The notes: generated by a model from the letters alone, not told the origin. A DNA stretch of 64,000 nt from Mucilaginibacter tundrae (GCF_013408825.1 NZ_JACCBZ010000008.1:1-64000), one strand, 5' to 3'; positions 54,209 through 64,000 are shown, counted from the first letter of the stretch. A program made the numbers and translations.

Positions 54209-54790
54209 ATGAAATCAATTGCTATTAGCGGTTCTCCAAGAGAGAACGTAGGGAAACGAGACGCTAAAGAACAACGTTACCAAGGTTTGGTACCGGCAGT
54301 ACTTTACGGTGGGACAACCCAAACCCACTTTGCAGTGTCCGCAGCTGATTTGAAAGCCGTAGTTTATACACCGGTTGTTCATTTCATCGATTTACAAATT
54401 GCTGGTGTAACTTCACAGGCTATCATTAAAGATCTTCAGTTTCATCCATTAACAGAACAAATCATCCACGTGGATTTTCTGTTATTAGATGCGAAAAAAC
54501 CTGTAACAATCGAAATTCCGATCAAATTAACCGGAAGTTCTTCAGGTGTTAAAGCGGGTGGTAAATTAGTTCAAAAACTAAGAAAACTACGCATCAAAGC
54601 TTTACCTAAGGATCACTTGGATGCTATTGAAGTAAGCATTGAAGGTTTAGAAGTTGGTAAATCAGTTAAAGTAGCTGAAATCAGCCTTCCTAACTTAACC
54701 ATTACTAATGCTAAAGAAGATACTATCGTTTCGGTAACTACTTCACGTGCATTACGCCAGGCTGAGCAAGAAGCAGCAGGTAAAAAATAA
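54209..54790 (+). CDS. rplY: 50S ribosomal protein L25/Ctc-like
   Basis: A 193-residue, two-domain (CTC-type) 5S-rRNA-binding protein. The N-terminal L25 domain has GKRDAKEQRYQGLVPAVLYG and DLQFHPLTEQIIHVDFLLLD; the C-terminal TL5 domain has GVKAGGKLVQKLRKLRIKAL. A pth gene follows, a common neighbour, but a terminator lies between them. Confidence 0.95.
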   Translation: MKSIAISGSPRENVGKRDAKEQRYQGLVPAVLYGGTTQTHFAVSAADLKAVVYTPVVHFIDLQIAGVTSQAIIKDLQFHPLTEQIIHVDFLLLDAKKPVTIEIPIKLTGSSSGVKAGGKLVQKLRKLRIKALPKDHLDAIEVSIEGLEVGKSVKVAEISLPNLTITNAKEDTIVSVTTSRALRQAEQEAAGKK

Positions 54791-54830
54791 TTTTTTGATT
54801 TCACCGATTAGGTGGGATTACACAGATTAT

Positions 54831-54866
54831 AAAAACAGCGATAGGTTTACTTATCGCTGTTTTTGT
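54831..54866 (+). terminator. Terminator of rplY
   Basis: AAAAACAGCGATA (54831-54843) pairs with TATCGCTGTTTTT (54852-54864) and is followed by GTTT. Confidence 0.88.
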
Positions 54867-54891
54867 TTAAATATATATCTTCGCATAACAA

Positions 54892-55452
54892 ATGAAATAT
54901 CTGATAGTTGGTTTAGGAAACATAGGGCCTGAATATGCTGATACCCGGCATAACATCGGTTTTATGATATTGGATGAGTTGGTAAAGCAGGAAAACAATA
55001 AGTTTTATAATATGCGCCTTGCTTATTATGCCGAAGTTCCTTACAAAAGCCGTACCCTTTGCCTGATAAAACCTACCACTTACATGAACCTGAGCGGTAA
55101 AGCGGTAAACTATTGGATGAAGGAATTAAAGATCCCAATTGAGAATGTATTGGTATTGGTTGATGATATTGCCTTGCCTTTAGGCACCTTGCGTTTAAAA
55201 CCAAAAGGAAGCGCGGCTGGTCATAACGGATTGAAACATATTGAAGCCACGCTTGGCAACAATGAATATGCGCGCCTGCGTTTTGGTGTGGGTGATAATT
55301 ACCCAAAAGGCCACCAGGTTGATTATGTTTTAAGCGGATTTGATAAAGATGAGCAACCGGAGCTCCCCGCGTTAATTGATCGTTCTATTGAAATGATCAA
55401 AAGCTTTGCTACCGCAGGTACTGAGCTTACCATGACACGGTACAATAAATAG
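54892..55452 (+). CDS. pth: Peptidyl-tRNA hydrolase
   Basis: A 186-residue enzyme that frees tRNA from stalled peptidyl-tRNA. GLGNIGPEYADTRHNIGF (catalytic His), KPTTYMNLSGKAV, VDDIALPLGTLRLKPKGSAA (Asp) and GHNGLKHIEATLG are conserved. The start ATG is 26 bp after the rplY terminator. Confidence 0.96.
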   Translation: MKYLIVGLGNIGPEYADTRHNIGFMILDELVKQENNKFYNMRLAYYAEVPYKSRTLCLIKPTTYMNLSGKAVNYWMKELKIPIENVLVLVDDIALPLGTLRLKPKGSAAGHNGLKHIEATLGNNEYARLRFGVGDNYPKGHQVDYVLSGFDKDEQPELPALIDRSIEMIKSFATAGTELTMTRYNK

Positions 55453-55587
55453 CAAATGTTAAAGTATTTAACCGCCAGGTTAAAGTTTGTTAAATCGATT
55501 TCATTCCATAAAAAAAGTAGAATTCTTTGTCGTTTTTTGTAACGGACATGGAATTTATGTGTCTACCTAATAACTTTAATATCACTA

Positions 55588-58014
55588 ATGAAAGCATTTT
55601 TATTTCTTCTACTTTTTGTTTCTATTTCATTTTTTTCTATCGCGCAAAATGCGCCAATAAATTTATCAGTTAAAGGCATCGCTATCGATTCTGTAAGTAA
55701 ACAACCACTGGGTTATGTTACTGTCGCCTTACAGGATGCTAAAACAAATGCACCTGTTAAAAGTAATTTAACTAAAGATGATGGCAGCTTTGAGTTAAAA
55801 GCGCCTGCCGGTAAACCATATACTTTAGTATTGGCATTTGTAGGCTATCAAAGCAAAATAATACCAATTACCACTACAACTAGTACCATTGATGTTGGCA
55901 AGATAGTTATGCAGGCATCAACAAGCCAGTTAAAAGATGTTGTTATTACTGCGGTTAAACCATTAATGACCCAGGAAGTTGACAGAATTAGCTACAACGT
56001 TGCCGCCGACCCGGAAAGTAAATCAGTAACCGCGCTTGATATGATGCGTAAAGTGCCTTTGTTAACTGTTGACGCAAACGATAATATCCAGTTAAAAGGT
56101 AGCGGTAATTATAAAATATTGATAAATGGTAAGGAATCAGCTTTATTGGCTAAGAATCCATCAGATGTGTTGCGCTCAATGCCCGGTACTAACATTGTGA
56201 AAATAGAAGTTATAACAACCCCACCCGCGAAGTATGATGCAGAGGGTTTGGCAGGTATTATCAATATAATCACAACGAAGAGTATAGACGAAGGATATAA
56301 TATTGGCATTAATACCCGGTACAATACCGCCTGGGGACCCGGTGTAAATTTAAACGGGACTGTTAAGCAGGGTAAATTCGGTTTTTCGGGCTATGCAGGT
56401 ACAGGCCGTCAAAATACAACGGTAACGCCATATAGCAGTAACGAGAATTTCTTTACCAATCAATCGGTATTAACCCAGTCGGGATTAAATAGTTGGGGCG
56501 GTAACTATAAATATGCCAACGGTGACTTTAGTTATGAGATTGATACCCTTAATTTGCTTACCGCCTCGGTTGATTTTGAAACAGACAAAAGTAACCAGGC
56601 AACTAATGGATTAACCAAAACCATGATTGGTGATTCGCTCACCCAACGGTATTATGAGAATAATTTAAACAACTCGCACTACCAGGCTTTTGATGCGAGT
56701 GTTAATTATCAGTTGGGATTTAAAAGAAGCAAGGATCAGTTGTTGACACTATCTTACAAATACAGCTATTCGCCAAACACGCAGGCCACAAATAATGATT
56801 TTAGCGAGATGTTCAACTATCCGCAGGCAAATTATAATCAATATAACAATGCCGGTACAAGAGAACATACTATACAGTTAGATTATGCGCAGCCAATTAA
56901 TAAACAATTAAGTATGGAAACAGGGGCAAAGGCTATACTGAGAAATGATTTTAGCGATTTTCAATCAGATACGCTTAACAATTCAAATAATCAGTACGAG
57001 CTTGACCCAACTCAAACCAATGATTTTACCTATCATCAAAATATTTATAGCATATATAATTCTTACCAGTTAAAACTAGCTAAGTGGACAGCAAAGGCTG
57101 GTTTGCGTTTAGAGGAGACTACCGTCGGCGCAGATTTTAGTTCAGTTGATACCACTTTAAAAACTAATTATACCAATCTAATTCCATCGGTTTCTATACA
57201 AAGATCTTTTACAAGTACCAGTAGTTTTAACTTTGGATTTACGGAGCGCATCCAGCGGCCAGATATTTATGAATTAAATCCGTTTATAAACAGATCAAAT
57301 CCGCAATTTATTACCGAAGGCAACCCTGATCTGAAACCTGAACTAAACCACGTTTTTGAACTTAATTACAGCCAGTTTTCAAAAGGATCAATAAATGTTG
57401 GTCTTAGCTATTCTTTCTCTAATAATTCTATACAGAACATCAGCAATTTAACTGCTGATAATGTTACCTACTCAACCTATCAAAATTTAGGAAGTAATAA
57501 AAGCCTTGGTTTAAATGTGAACACTAATTATCCTATAACTAAAAAATTATCAATAACCATAAATGGCTTACTTAATTATGTAATGTTAAAGGGAGTTTAT
57601 GATGGGAGCCTTGATAAAAATACAGGTTACGTTGGCAACATGTTTACAAGTATAAATTATAAATTTGATGATGGGTACCGTATAGGCACTAATACCGGTT
57701 ACTTTAGCGGTAACGTTAATTTACAAGGAAAATCAAGTTATTTCATATTTAACTCCTATGTTTTTAGCAAGGATCTGTTAAACAAAAATGCTACCATATC
57801 ATTTGTAGCAAATAACCCGTGGAGCAAATTCTGGAATGGAAATTCACATACAAGTACTCCGGATTTTTATCAGCAAACAAACAACGAAAATACTTATCGT
57901 AACTTTGCTATAAGGTTAAGTTATAAATTTGGCAAGCTGAACAGTGATATTAAGAAAAATCAGCATGGTATTGATAATGATGATACCAAAGGAAAATCAA
58001 GCGGTAATAACTAA
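55588..58014 (+). CDS. Outer-membrane receptor with carboxypeptidase-like domain (OMP_b-brl_3)
   Basis: An 808-residue outer-membrane protein. Order: signal peptide (1-19, ending FSIAQ), a CarboxypepD_reg-like beta-sandwich (about 24-115, SVKGIAIDSVSKQPLGYVTV), a TonB-plug-like domain (about 120-230, LKGSGNYKILINGKESALL and KYDAEGLAGIINIITTK) and a beta-barrel ending in a Lys/Asp-rich tail. This is the OMP_b-brl_3 group, abundant in Bacteroidota and mostly without known substrate. No SusD-like partner is present. An ArsC-like gene follows after 6 bp. Confidence 0.88.
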   Translation: MKAFLFLLLFVSISFFSIAQNAPINLSVKGIAIDSVSKQPLGYVTVALQDAKTNAPVKSNLTKDDGSFELKAPAGKPYTLVLAFVGYQSKIIPITTTTSTIDVGKIVMQASTSQLKDVVITAVKPLMTQEVDRISYNVAADPESKSVTALDMMRKVPLLTVDANDNIQLKGSGNYKILINGKESALLAKNPSDVLRSMPGTNIVKIEVITTPPAKYDAEGLAGIINIITTKSIDEGYNIGINTRYNTAWGPGVNLNGTVKQGKFGFSGYAGTGRQNTTVTPYSSNENFFTNQSVLTQSGLNSWGGNYKYANGDFSYEIDTLNLLTASVDFETDKSNQATNGLTKTMIGDSLTQRYYENNLNNSHYQAFDASVNYQLGFKRSKDQLLTLSYKYSYSPNTQATNNDFSEMFNYPQANYNQYNNAGTREHTIQLDYAQPINKQLSMETGAKAILRNDFSDFQSDTLNNSNNQYELDPTQTNDFTYHQNIYSIYNSYQLKLAKWTAKAGLRLEETTVGADFSSVDTTLKTNYTNLIPSVSIQRSFTSTSSFNFGFTERIQRPDIYELNPFINRSNPQFITEGNPDLKPELNHVFELNYSQFSKGSINVGLSYSFSNNSIQNISNLTADNVTYSTYQNLGSNKSLGLNVNTNYPITKKLSITINGLLNYVMLKGVYDGSLDKNTGYVGNMFTSINYKFDDGYRIGTNTGYFSGNVNLQGKSSYFIFNSYVFSKDLLNKNATISFVANNPWSKFWNGNSHTSTPDFYQQTNNENTYRNFAIRLSYKFGKLNSDIKKNQHGIDNDDTKGKSSGNN

Positions 58015-58020
58015 TATAAA

Positions 58021-58368
58021 ATGAAGGTTTACGGAATAACGAATTGCAATACTGTAAAAAAGGCACTCGACTGGTTTAAAGCCAACAGCATTGATTATGA
58101 GTTTCATGATTTTAAAAAGCTTGGGATAAGCGAACAAAAGCTTAATGAGTGGAACGATAAAGCAGGATACGAAAAATTTATGAATAAACAGGGCATGACC
58201 TGGAAGCAACTCGACCCTGCAATAAAGGAAAGCATAAAAGGAGTTGCCGAAGCATTACCATTGCTGCAACAAAAAACCAGTATGATAAAAAGGCCGGTTA
58301 TTGAAGATGGTGGGTTTTTGTTTTTTGGTTTTGATGAGAACGCTTATAAATCGCATTTCAAAAAATAA
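58021..58368 (+). CDS. Spx/ArsC-family thioredoxin-fold protein
   Basis: A 115-residue protein. KVYGITNCNTVKKALDWFK places the single cysteine (Cys9) at the ArsC/Spx active site; MIKRPVIEDGGFLFFGFDE is the conserved C-terminal segment with the Arg-Pro. With only one cysteine in the motif it resembles the YffB/MgsR/Spx group rather than a full arsenate reductase. It follows the receptor gene by 6 bp and may be co-transcribed. Function unknown. Confidence 0.85.
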   Translation: MKVYGITNCNTVKKALDWFKANSIDYEFHDFKKLGISEQKLNEWNDKAGYEKFMNKQGMTWKQLDPAIKESIKGVAEALPLLQQKTSMIKRPVIEDGGFLFFGFDENAYKSHFKK

Positions 58369-58482
58369 CCAATATTTAGTTGCAATATGCCACGAGTTAA
58401 TGGTAAGGTAACAAATACTTTACCTGTATGCCTTTAATTTATTTTGTATTATATTAGTCACAGAATTTTTAACTGACTAATA

Positions 58483-60468
58483 ATGAAATTAAAACTGATA
58501 GCTGGTTTCCTGCCGGCTTTATTGATTGCTGTGAATTGTTCATTCGCGCAGCAGCAACCCGCGGCGACAACTACGCCTGCCACAACCGACACCAAATACA
58601 ATTATCGTGACGCTTTCGCCCCTTTCTTTTACAGCAAGAATGGTAATGAATATCGCGCTGCTGATGGCCAACCAGGGCCAAAGTATTGGCAGAACCATGC
58701 GGACTACCAAATAGCAGCCTCACTTAATGATCAAACTAATGAAATTACCGGTTCGGAAACTGTAACCTATACCAATAACAGCCCGCAAAAACTTGGTTTT
58801 TTATGGATGCAGGTTGAACAAAACCTGTTCAAATCTGACTCAAGAGGAACAGCGATTGTTCCATTAACAGGCAGTCGCAATTGGGGCCGTGGTCAGGCTT
58901 TTGATGCAGGTGATAAAATAAAATCAGTAAGAGTTGACGGTGTTGACGTAAAATACCTGATTACTGATACCCGTATGCAAGTATTCCTGCCGAAGGAATT
59001 GGAAGCGAATGGAGCAAAAGTAAAAGTACAAATCGAATGGTCGTTTATAGCGCCAGATTATGGATCTGACCGCATGGGTGTGTTATCAACCAAAAATGGA
59101 AAGATCTTCCAGATAGCGCAATGGTACCCACGCATGTGTGTGTACGATGATATAATGGGATGGAACACATTGCCATACACTGGTCCTGGTGAATTTTACC
59201 TGGAATATGGTGATTTCGATTTTACAATCACTGCTCCTGCTAACCATATTGTAGTAGCATCAGGCGAATTGCAAAATCCATCAGAAGTTTATACAGATGA
59301 GCAATTAAAACGTTGGAATGATGCTTCTCAAAGTGAAAAAACAGTAATTATCCGCAGTGCGAGCGAAGTCACCGATCCTGCTTCACGCCCATCCGGCAAG
59401 AGTACATTAACCTGGCACTTTAAAATTAAAAACGCACGCGATGCTTCCTGGGGATCATCTGCTGCTTTTATTCTGGATGCAGCCAAATTGGATCTGCCAA
59501 GCGGAAGAAAAGCAATGGCAATATCAGCATATCCGGTTGAGAGTGATGGCAACGATGCTTACGGCCGTTCAACAGAATACGTTAAAAAATCGCTTGAATT
59601 TAACTCATCAAAATGGTTTGAGTTCCCATATCCAAATGCTACTGTTGTTGCAGGTATAGTAGGAGGGATGGAATATCCGGGTATTGTTTTCTGCGGATAT
59701 AAAGCAAAAGGCAAAGGCTTATGGGGGGTGAATGATCATGAGTTTGGTCATAACTGGTTCCCGATGATAGTTGGTTCAAACGAACGTTTATATGGTTGGA
59801 TGGATGAAGGATTCAATACTTTTATCAATACATTGTCAACCGCTAATTTTAACAATGGCGAATATAAACCGGCAAAACCAATGGATATGCACCGTGTTGG
59901 CCCGGCGATAACTTCACCTGACCTTGAGCCTGTATTGACGGAACCTGCAGACTTAAAAGAAGCTCATACAGGGCTATTGCTATATTATAAACCTAGCGTA
60001 GCTTTAACCTTATTACGTGAGCAAGTTTTAGGTCCTGAACGTTTTGACCGTGCATTTCAAACTTATATAGAGAGATGGGCTTATAAACACCCAACACCGG
60101 ATGACTTTTTCCGCACCATGGAAAACGTATCGGGCGAAACATTGCAATGGTTTTGGAGAGCCTGGTTTGTAAACAACTGGCGCTTAGATGTAGCTGTTAG
60201 CGATGTTAAATATGTAGATAATGACCCTGCTAAAGGTGCATTGATCACTATTGACAACCTTGATAAAATGGCAATGCCGGTTGTACTGGAAATAAAACTG
60301 AAGAGTGGTAAAACCGACCGTGTAAAGTTCCCTGTTGAAATATGGGAGCGCTTCAGCAGTTGGACATTCAAATATCCGTCAACAGAAGAAATACAATCTG
60401 TTACTTACGATCCTGATAATGTATTCCCGGATTACAACCCGGACAATAACGTTTGGACAGCGAAATAA
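58483..60468 (+). CDS. M1 family zinc metallopeptidase, secreted
   Basis: A 661-residue exported peptidase with a signal peptide (1-22, ending SFAQQ). The zinc site is HEFGH (419-423) with Glu442 in [10 protein letters not shown], the HExxH-x18-E pattern of M1. [10 protein letters not shown] supplies the GxMEN-like substrate loop. The rest is typical of the Bacteroidota aminopeptidase N-like group. It is a different subfamily from the M1 enzyme at 41348-43018: sequences around the zinc site differ. Single gene with terminator. Confidence 0.92.
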   Translation: MKLKLIAGFLPALLIAVNCSFAQQQPAATTTPATTDTKYNYRDAFAPFFYSKNGNEYRAADGQPGPKYWQNHADYQIAASLNDQTNEITGSETVTYTNNSPQKLGFLWMQVEQNLFKSDSRGTAIVPLTGSRNWGRGQAFDAGDKIKSVRVDGVDVKYLITDTRMQVFLPKELEANGAKVKVQIEWSFIAPDYGSDRMGVLSTKNGKIFQIAQWYPRMCVYDDIMGWNTLPYTGPGEFYLEYGDFDFTITAPANHIVVASGELQNPSEVYTDEQLKRWNDASQSEKTVIIRSASEVTDPASRPSGKSTLTWHFKIKNARDASWGSSAAFILDAAKLDLPSGRKAMAISAYPVESDGNDAYGRSTEYVKKSLEFNSSKWFEFPYPNATVVAGIVGGMEYPGIVFCGYKAKGKGLWGVNDHEFGHNWFPMIVGSNERLYGWMDEGFNTFINTLSTANFNNGEYKPAKPMDMHRVGPAITSPDLEPVLTEPADLKEAHTGLLLYYKPSVALTLLREQVLGPERFDRAFQTYIERWAYKHPTPDDFFRTMENVSGETLQWFWRAWFVNNWRLDVAVSDVKYVDNDPAKGALITIDNLDKMAMPVVLEIKLKSGKTDRVKFPVEIWERFSSWTFKYPSTEEIQSVTYDPDNVFPDYNPDNNVWTAK

Positions 60469-60471
60469 TTT

Positions 60472-60496
60472 AAAACCCGGCTTAGCCGGGTTTTTT
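60472..60496 (+). terminator. Terminator of the M1 peptidase gene
   Basis: AACCCGGC and GCCGGGTT around TTA, followed by T residues. Confidence 0.9.
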
Positions 60497-60527
60497 GTTT
60501 AATAGGTTTTATATCTTGGCTTAATAT

Positions 60528-60947
60528 ATGGACGAAGAAATATCTATAGAGCAAATACGCCACGAATTAACCTGGAAATTGCGACAAAAAGTATTATATC
60601 CTGAAAAGGATGTACATGATATGAGTATAGAGGAAGATCTGGATGGGATTCACTTTGGGGCCTTTAAGGATGGTTGGCTGGTTGGTGTTATTTCGTTATT
60701 TCAAAAAGATGGGCATTTTCAGTTTAGAAAAGTCGCTGTTGATCCTGTAGTTCAAAACATGGGCATTGGCAGTAAGTTATTAGATTATGTTACTGTTTTT
60801 GCTTTGAATGAGGGTGGTAAGCGTTTATGGTGTAATGCGAGGCTTACCGCTATCCCGTTTTATTTAAAGCATGGATTTACACAAACCGGGAAAACCTTTG
60901 AAAAAGGGTGTGTGGATTATGAAACGATGGAAAAATATATCGCATAA
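60528..60947 (+). CDS. GNAT-family N-acetyltransferase
   Basis: A 139-residue single-domain GNAT enzyme. The acetyl-CoA-binding motif A is FRKVAVDPVVQNMGIGSKLL, and the ARLTAIPFYLKHGFTQTGK segment is motif B. Acceptor unknown. An inverted repeat with GCCGG/CCGGC arms (60951-60973) lies just after the stop and may end transcription. Confidence 0.88.
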   Translation: MDEEISIEQIRHELTWKLRQKVLYPEKDVHDMSIEEDLDGIHFGAFKDGWLVGVISLFQKDGHFQFRKVAVDPVVQNMGIGSKLLDYVTVFALNEGGKRLWCNARLTAIPFYLKHGFTQTGKTFEKGCVDYETMEKYIA

Positions 60948-61105
60948 AAAAGCCGGCTATAACTAACCGGCTTCTAACCAAACTAAACTAATTTTCTGAA
61001 AAAAATTACTTATCGCAAAGTAACGGTAAGCGTATAAAGTAAATGTTAAGGCATCAATAAACTTGAATAGGTTTATTTAATATATAGCAATATCCTCAGC
61101 TTTAT

Positions 61106-61113
61106 TATATTTG
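61106..61113 (+). promoter_or_regulatory. -7 promoter element of the M42 peptidase gene
   Basis: TATATTTG matches the consensus. An in-frame GTG at 61115 directly after it would be too close to be a start, which supports the ATG at 61148. Confidence 0.65.
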
Positions 61114-61147
61114 CGTGTGGCTTAACGCAAATGGCCGCTTATTACAC

Positions 61148-62263
61148 ATGGCTAAAAAAAAATCTGATACAGCGAAGCACTCTGCTGTTGTAACCGAAAC
61201 TTCTCTTGCTTTTTTTGAGAACTATATAAATAATCCTTCACCTACAGGTTTTGAATCTACCGGTCAAAAATTATGGCTTGATTATATCGCCCCTTATATT
61301 GACGAACATTATGTAGATAATTACGGTACTGCCGTAGGTATCATCAACCCAAAAGCCGAATATAAAGTTGTTATCGAAGCGCATGCTGATGAGATTTCAT
61401 GGTTCGTGAATTACATCACCAGCGATGGTTTGATCTATGTTATCCGTAATGGCGGATCAGATCACCAGATAGCACCGTCAAAACGTGTAAATATTCATAC
61501 TGATAATGGCATTGTAAAAGCAGTGTTCGGCTGGCCGGCTATCCATACCCGTGGAGCAGGTGAAAAAGAAGAGGCGCCATCATTAAAAAATATATTTCTG
61601 GATTGTGGTTGTACCTCAAAAGAAGAAGTAGAGAAAAAAGGTATTCACGTAGGTTGTGTAATTACCTACGAAGATGAATTTATGATCCTTAACGACCGTT
61701 ATTATGTTGGCCGTGCATTGGACAATCGTGCCGGCGGCTTTATGATAGCTGAAGTGGCACGCCTGCTTAAAGAGAATAAAAAGAAATTGCCTTTCGGCTT
61801 ATATATCGTAAACGCTGTACAGGAAGAAATCGGCCTGCGTGGCGCTGAAATGATAGCACACCATATAAAACCAAATGTGGCTATTGTAACTGACGTTACC
61901 CATGACACCCAAACCCCGATGATCAGCAAAATTACCCAGGGCGATTTGGCTTGCGGTAAAGGGCCTGTGGTTTCCTATGCGCCTGCAGTGCAAAATAACC
62001 TAAATAAACTATTGATCGAGACCGCGCAAAAAGCCGAAATTCCATTTCAGCGCCAGGCATCATCACGATCTACAGGTACTGACACTGACGCTTTTGCTTA
62101 TTCAAACGGAGGCGTGCCATCAGCATTAATATCCTTACCGTTACGGTATATGCATACTACTGTGGAAATGATACACAAAGAAGATGTGGACAACGTTATT
62201 CGCTTAATATATGAATCGTTGCTAAACATTAAAGCAGGTCAGGACTTTAGGTACATTAAATAG
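61148..62263 (+). CDS. M42 family metallopeptidase
   Basis: A 371-residue cytosolic aminopeptidase that forms large tetrahedral shells in relatives. Metal and catalytic residues are visible in VIEAHADEISWFV (His), GRALDNRAGG (Asp), VQEEIGLRGAE (two Glu), VTDVTHDTQ (Asp) and RYMHTTVEMI (His). It starts MAKKKSDTAKHSAVVTETSL with an N-terminal Lys-rich addition. Such proteins are sometimes annotated as endoglucanase M; peptidase activity is far more likely. Confidence 0.92.
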   Translation: MAKKKSDTAKHSAVVTETSLAFFENYINNPSPTGFESTGQKLWLDYIAPYIDEHYVDNYGTAVGIINPKAEYKVVIEAHADEISWFVNYITSDGLIYVIRNGGSDHQIAPSKRVNIHTDNGIVKAVFGWPAIHTRGAGEKEEAPSLKNIFLDCGCTSKEEVEKKGIHVGCVITYEDEFMILNDRYYVGRALDNRAGGFMIAEVARLLKENKKKLPFGLYIVNAVQEEIGLRGAEMIAHHIKPNVAIVTDVTHDTQTPMISKITQGDLACGKGPVVSYAPAVQNNLNKLLIETAQKAEIPFQRQASSRSTGTDTDAFAYSNGGVPSALISLPLRYMHTTVEMIHKEDVDNVIRLIYESLLNIKAGQDFRYIK

Positions 62264-62360
62264 ATTTTAAAACAATTTTAACCAAAACAAGTATTCACTG
62301 TAGTAAAAGTTGTTTTAAAATGTCATATTTACAGTTATAAATTATCACCTCTAATATACT

Positions 62361-63263
62361 ATGAAACCTACATTATTAATACTGGCTGCAGGTATGGCCA
62401 GCCGCTATGGCAGCATGAAACAAGTTGATGGCTTTGGCCCTAATGGCGAAACCATTATTGATTACTCCATTTATGATGCCATTAAAGCAGGATTTGGAAA
62501 AGTGAGCTTTATTATTCGTGAAGAATTTGCTGAACCTTTCAAGGCTATTTTTGAACCTAAACTAGCAGGCCGTATTGAAACTGATTATGTTTACCAAAGC
62601 TATGATTTGAAGCCTTTTGGTATTGATAAAGAAATTGAGCGTGCTAAACCCTGGGGAACTGCCCATGCAGTGTTGGCTGCCCGTAACCAGATAAACGAAC
62701 CTTTTTGCGTAATTAATGCCGATGATTTTTACGGTTATGATTCATTTGAAAAAATGGCTAAGTTTTTAACTACCGAAGTTGCTAACGATAAATACTCATT
62801 AATAGGTTACCAGATAGATAAAACTTTATCAGACTACGGTTCGGTATCGCGCGGTGTTTGCAAAGTTGATGATAATGGTAACATGATCGAGGTAAACGAG
62901 CGTACGCAAGTTTATTTTAAAGATGGCGGAAAAGTGGTTTATGAAGAAGGTGGTGTTGAAACGGAGCTTTCTACAGATACGCGTGTATCAATGAACTTTT
63001 GGGGCTTTACCCCGGCTGTATTTAAACAAAGCGAGCAAATGTTCCGTGATTTTGTCGCGGCTAATGAGGATAAGCCAAAATCGGAATTTTTTATTCCATT
63101 AGTTGCCGATCAGCTTATCAAAAGCGGGATCGCATCATTCAAAGTTATTCCAACTGCATCAAAATGGTTTGGCGTTACTTATAAAGAAGATAAACCTATC
63201 GTTCAAAAATGTATCTCTGATTTGGTAAACAGTGGTGTTTATCCGGAGAATCTTTGGGCGTAA
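62361..63263 (+). CDS. Sugar-phosphate nucleotidyltransferase
   Basis: A 300-residue NTP_transferase-family enzyme. LILAAGMASRYGSMKQVDGF is the nucleotide-binding signature and VINADDFYGYDSF holds the metal-binding Asp. AKPWGTAHAVLAAR binds the base. It activates a sugar 1-phosphate as UDP or another NDP sugar; the sugar is unclear. It could feed envelope polysaccharide synthesis. Monocistronic, with a terminator downstream. Confidence 0.88.
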   Translation: MKPTLLILAAGMASRYGSMKQVDGFGPNGETIIDYSIYDAIKAGFGKVSFIIREEFAEPFKAIFEPKLAGRIETDYVYQSYDLKPFGIDKEIERAKPWGTAHAVLAARNQINEPFCVINADDFYGYDSFEKMAKFLTTEVANDKYSLIGYQIDKTLSDYGSVSRGVCKVDDNGNMIEVNERTQVYFKDGGKVVYEEGGVETELSTDTRVSMNFWGFTPAVFKQSEQMFRDFVAANEDKPKSEFFIPLVADQLIKSGIASFKVIPTASKWFGVTYKEDKPIVQKCISDLVNSGVYPENLWA

Positions 63264-63318
63264 AGCCAGAAAAGAACGAAGATTTATACGTTAAACATAA
63301 ATCTATATAATAAAATTC

Positions 63319-63357
63319 AGCGTCATTGCTTCTAATTAGCAATGACGCTTTGTTTTT
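63319..63357 (+). terminator. Terminator of the nucleotidyltransferase gene
   Basis: A perfect 12-bp stem (63319-63330 with 63338-63349) followed by T-rich sequence. Confidence 0.88.
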
Positions 63358-63399
63358 TAAGTTGCTTTAGTATCTTTAGGTGTAATTATATTCAGCTAA

Positions 63400-63876
63400 A
63401 TGGAGCCTATTACCTTTTTAATTCAATTAGATTATAAAACATATATAAAGGCTTCATTTCTTCAGTATTATCTAAAGTGGCAAATAAAAGGAATTTATAT
63501 ATTTTTCATTTATTTATTGCTTGTATCGTTATTTAGTTCTGATAAAAATATAGTCTCTACTATATTAACTTTTGTTATCGCAATCGCATTTACCGTCATT
63601 CTATATTTTCGGGTTAGAAATGTATATAAATCAACTCCACATGCTGGTCAGGAAATGTTTTGGAAAATAGATGAAACTGGCATTCAAATAATCGGAAATT
63701 CCTTTTCCCAACATATGGGATGGGATAACATTAGTAATATTACGTATAGTAAAAAATGGATTTTTATTTGGTATAACAAGATGCAGTATTTATTTTTTCC
63801 TAGAGATAAGGTATCGGAATCTCAATTGTATGAGATCATAAGATTGACTTACAGTAATCGAATCAAACTACAATAA
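63400..63876 (+). CDS. YcxB-like membrane protein
   Basis: A 158-residue protein with two membrane helices (about residues 30-46 and 53-70) and a soluble C-terminal half. FWKIDETGIQIIGNSFSQHM followed by WDNISNITYSKKWIFIWYNK is the usual YcxB-like pattern (E-T/D-G..., W..I..). Family function unknown. The A/T content is higher than in its neighbours by eye. Stands alone. Confidence 0.75.
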   Translation: MEPITFLIQLDYKTYIKASFLQYYLKWQIKGIYIFFIYLLLVSLFSSDKNIVSTILTFVIAIAFTVILYFRVRNVYKSTPHAGQEMFWKIDETGIQIIGNSFSQHMGWDNISNITYSKKWIFIWYNKMQYLFFPRDKVSESQLYEIIRLTYSNRIKLQ

Positions 63877-63939
63877 ATAAAGAATTTCCAACGATCTTAT
63901 TTATTGGTGATTGTTCCGGCAACGTTCCCGGATAATTAC

Positions 63940-63947
63940 TACTTTTG
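63940..63947 (+). promoter_or_regulatory. -7 promoter element of the last gene
   Basis: TACTTTTG matches TAnnTTTG, 20 bp before the ATG at 63968. Confidence 0.5.
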
Positions 63948-63967
63948 AAAATACCAATTATTAAAAT

Positions 63968-64000
63968 ATGAAACGTTATTGCTTGTCGCTCGTTATTCTG
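63968..64000 (+). CDS. Start of a gene that runs off the window, probably exported
   Basis: ATG at 63968 opens MKRYCLSLVIL, a basic start and hydrophobic run as in a signal peptide. A -7 element lies upstream at a proper distance. Only 11 codons are visible, so product and reading frame are uncertain. Confidence 0.5.
   Translation, partial: MKRYCLSLVIL

Noticed and set aside
54747..54932. 61-codon plus-strand frame between rplY and pth
   Set aside because: It overlaps the rplY end, the terminator and the pth start; no family resemblance.

Overview
The window is a chromosomal segment of a Bacteroidota bacterium, most likely family Sphingobacteriaceae (Mucilaginibacter/Pedobacter-like). The main reasons are Bacteroidota-type promoters (TTG near -33 and TAnnTTTG near -7) before rpsL, rplC, lpdA and others, few Shine-Dalgarno sequences, ribosomal proteins of Bacteroidota type (zinc-free L36 and S14, long tails on S3 and L17), an OMP_b-brl_3-type outer-membrane receptor, a CrtZ-like carotene hydroxylase, and many dispersed intergenic hairpin elements. 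The genus is inference; no 16S gene is in view.

Layout. 1-150: 3' part of a 5S rRNA and its terminator, the end of an rRNA operon. 240-770: a hairpin-bearing intergenic element and a small DUF2683-like gene. 0.9-9.1 kb: a polysaccharide locus. A minus-strand operon runs sensor histidine kinase, BcsB-like subunit, cellulose-synthase-like GT2 with an N-terminal MshEN domain, and a polytopic membrane protein; a secreted GH5 glucanase is divergent. 9.1-13.2 kb: acyl-ACP desaturase, orphan gene bracketed by two inverted-repeat elements, aldo/keto reductase, two 40-residue lipoproteins, TPR protein. 13.6-17.3 kb: str operon rpsL-rpsG-fusA-rpsJ, closed by a terminator. 17.3-25.1 kb: an accessory stretch that separates rpsJ from the rest of the S10 cluster, holding dispersed repeats, palindrome arrays, two frameshifted genes, lipoproteins, a fungal-type prephenate dehydrogenase, a thioesterase and a C45-type hydrolase. 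25.1-40.5 kb: S10-spc-alpha cluster rplC to rplQ with its own promoter and a strong terminator. 40.5-64 kb: mixed housekeeping and envelope genes: a GIN-domain protein, two M1 peptidases, a CocE/S15 hydrolase, lpdA, crtZ, sugar transporter, murB, ECF sigma factor, accA, tRNA-Gln, prs, rplY, pth, outer-membrane receptor, Spx/ArsC-like protein, GNAT, M42 peptidase, nucleotidyltransferase, YcxB-like protein and the first codons of one more gene.

How the genes work together. The GT2/BcsB-like/kinase/GH5 locus looks like a cellulose-type secretion system in which a type II secretion/pilus-ATPase N-terminal domain (MshEN) stands where PilZ normally sits. This is the strongest candidate for an underdescribed system here. 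The ribosomal genes form three blocks: str, an S10-spc block and an alpha block. Several intercistronic gaps carry perfect or near-perfect hairpins that could act in mRNA processing or autoregulation. The accessory stretch between rpsJ and rplC looks like a site of insertion and decay.

Limits: everything here was read by eye from the sequence; no homology search, folding or promoter prediction was run. Residue positions are counted by hand.
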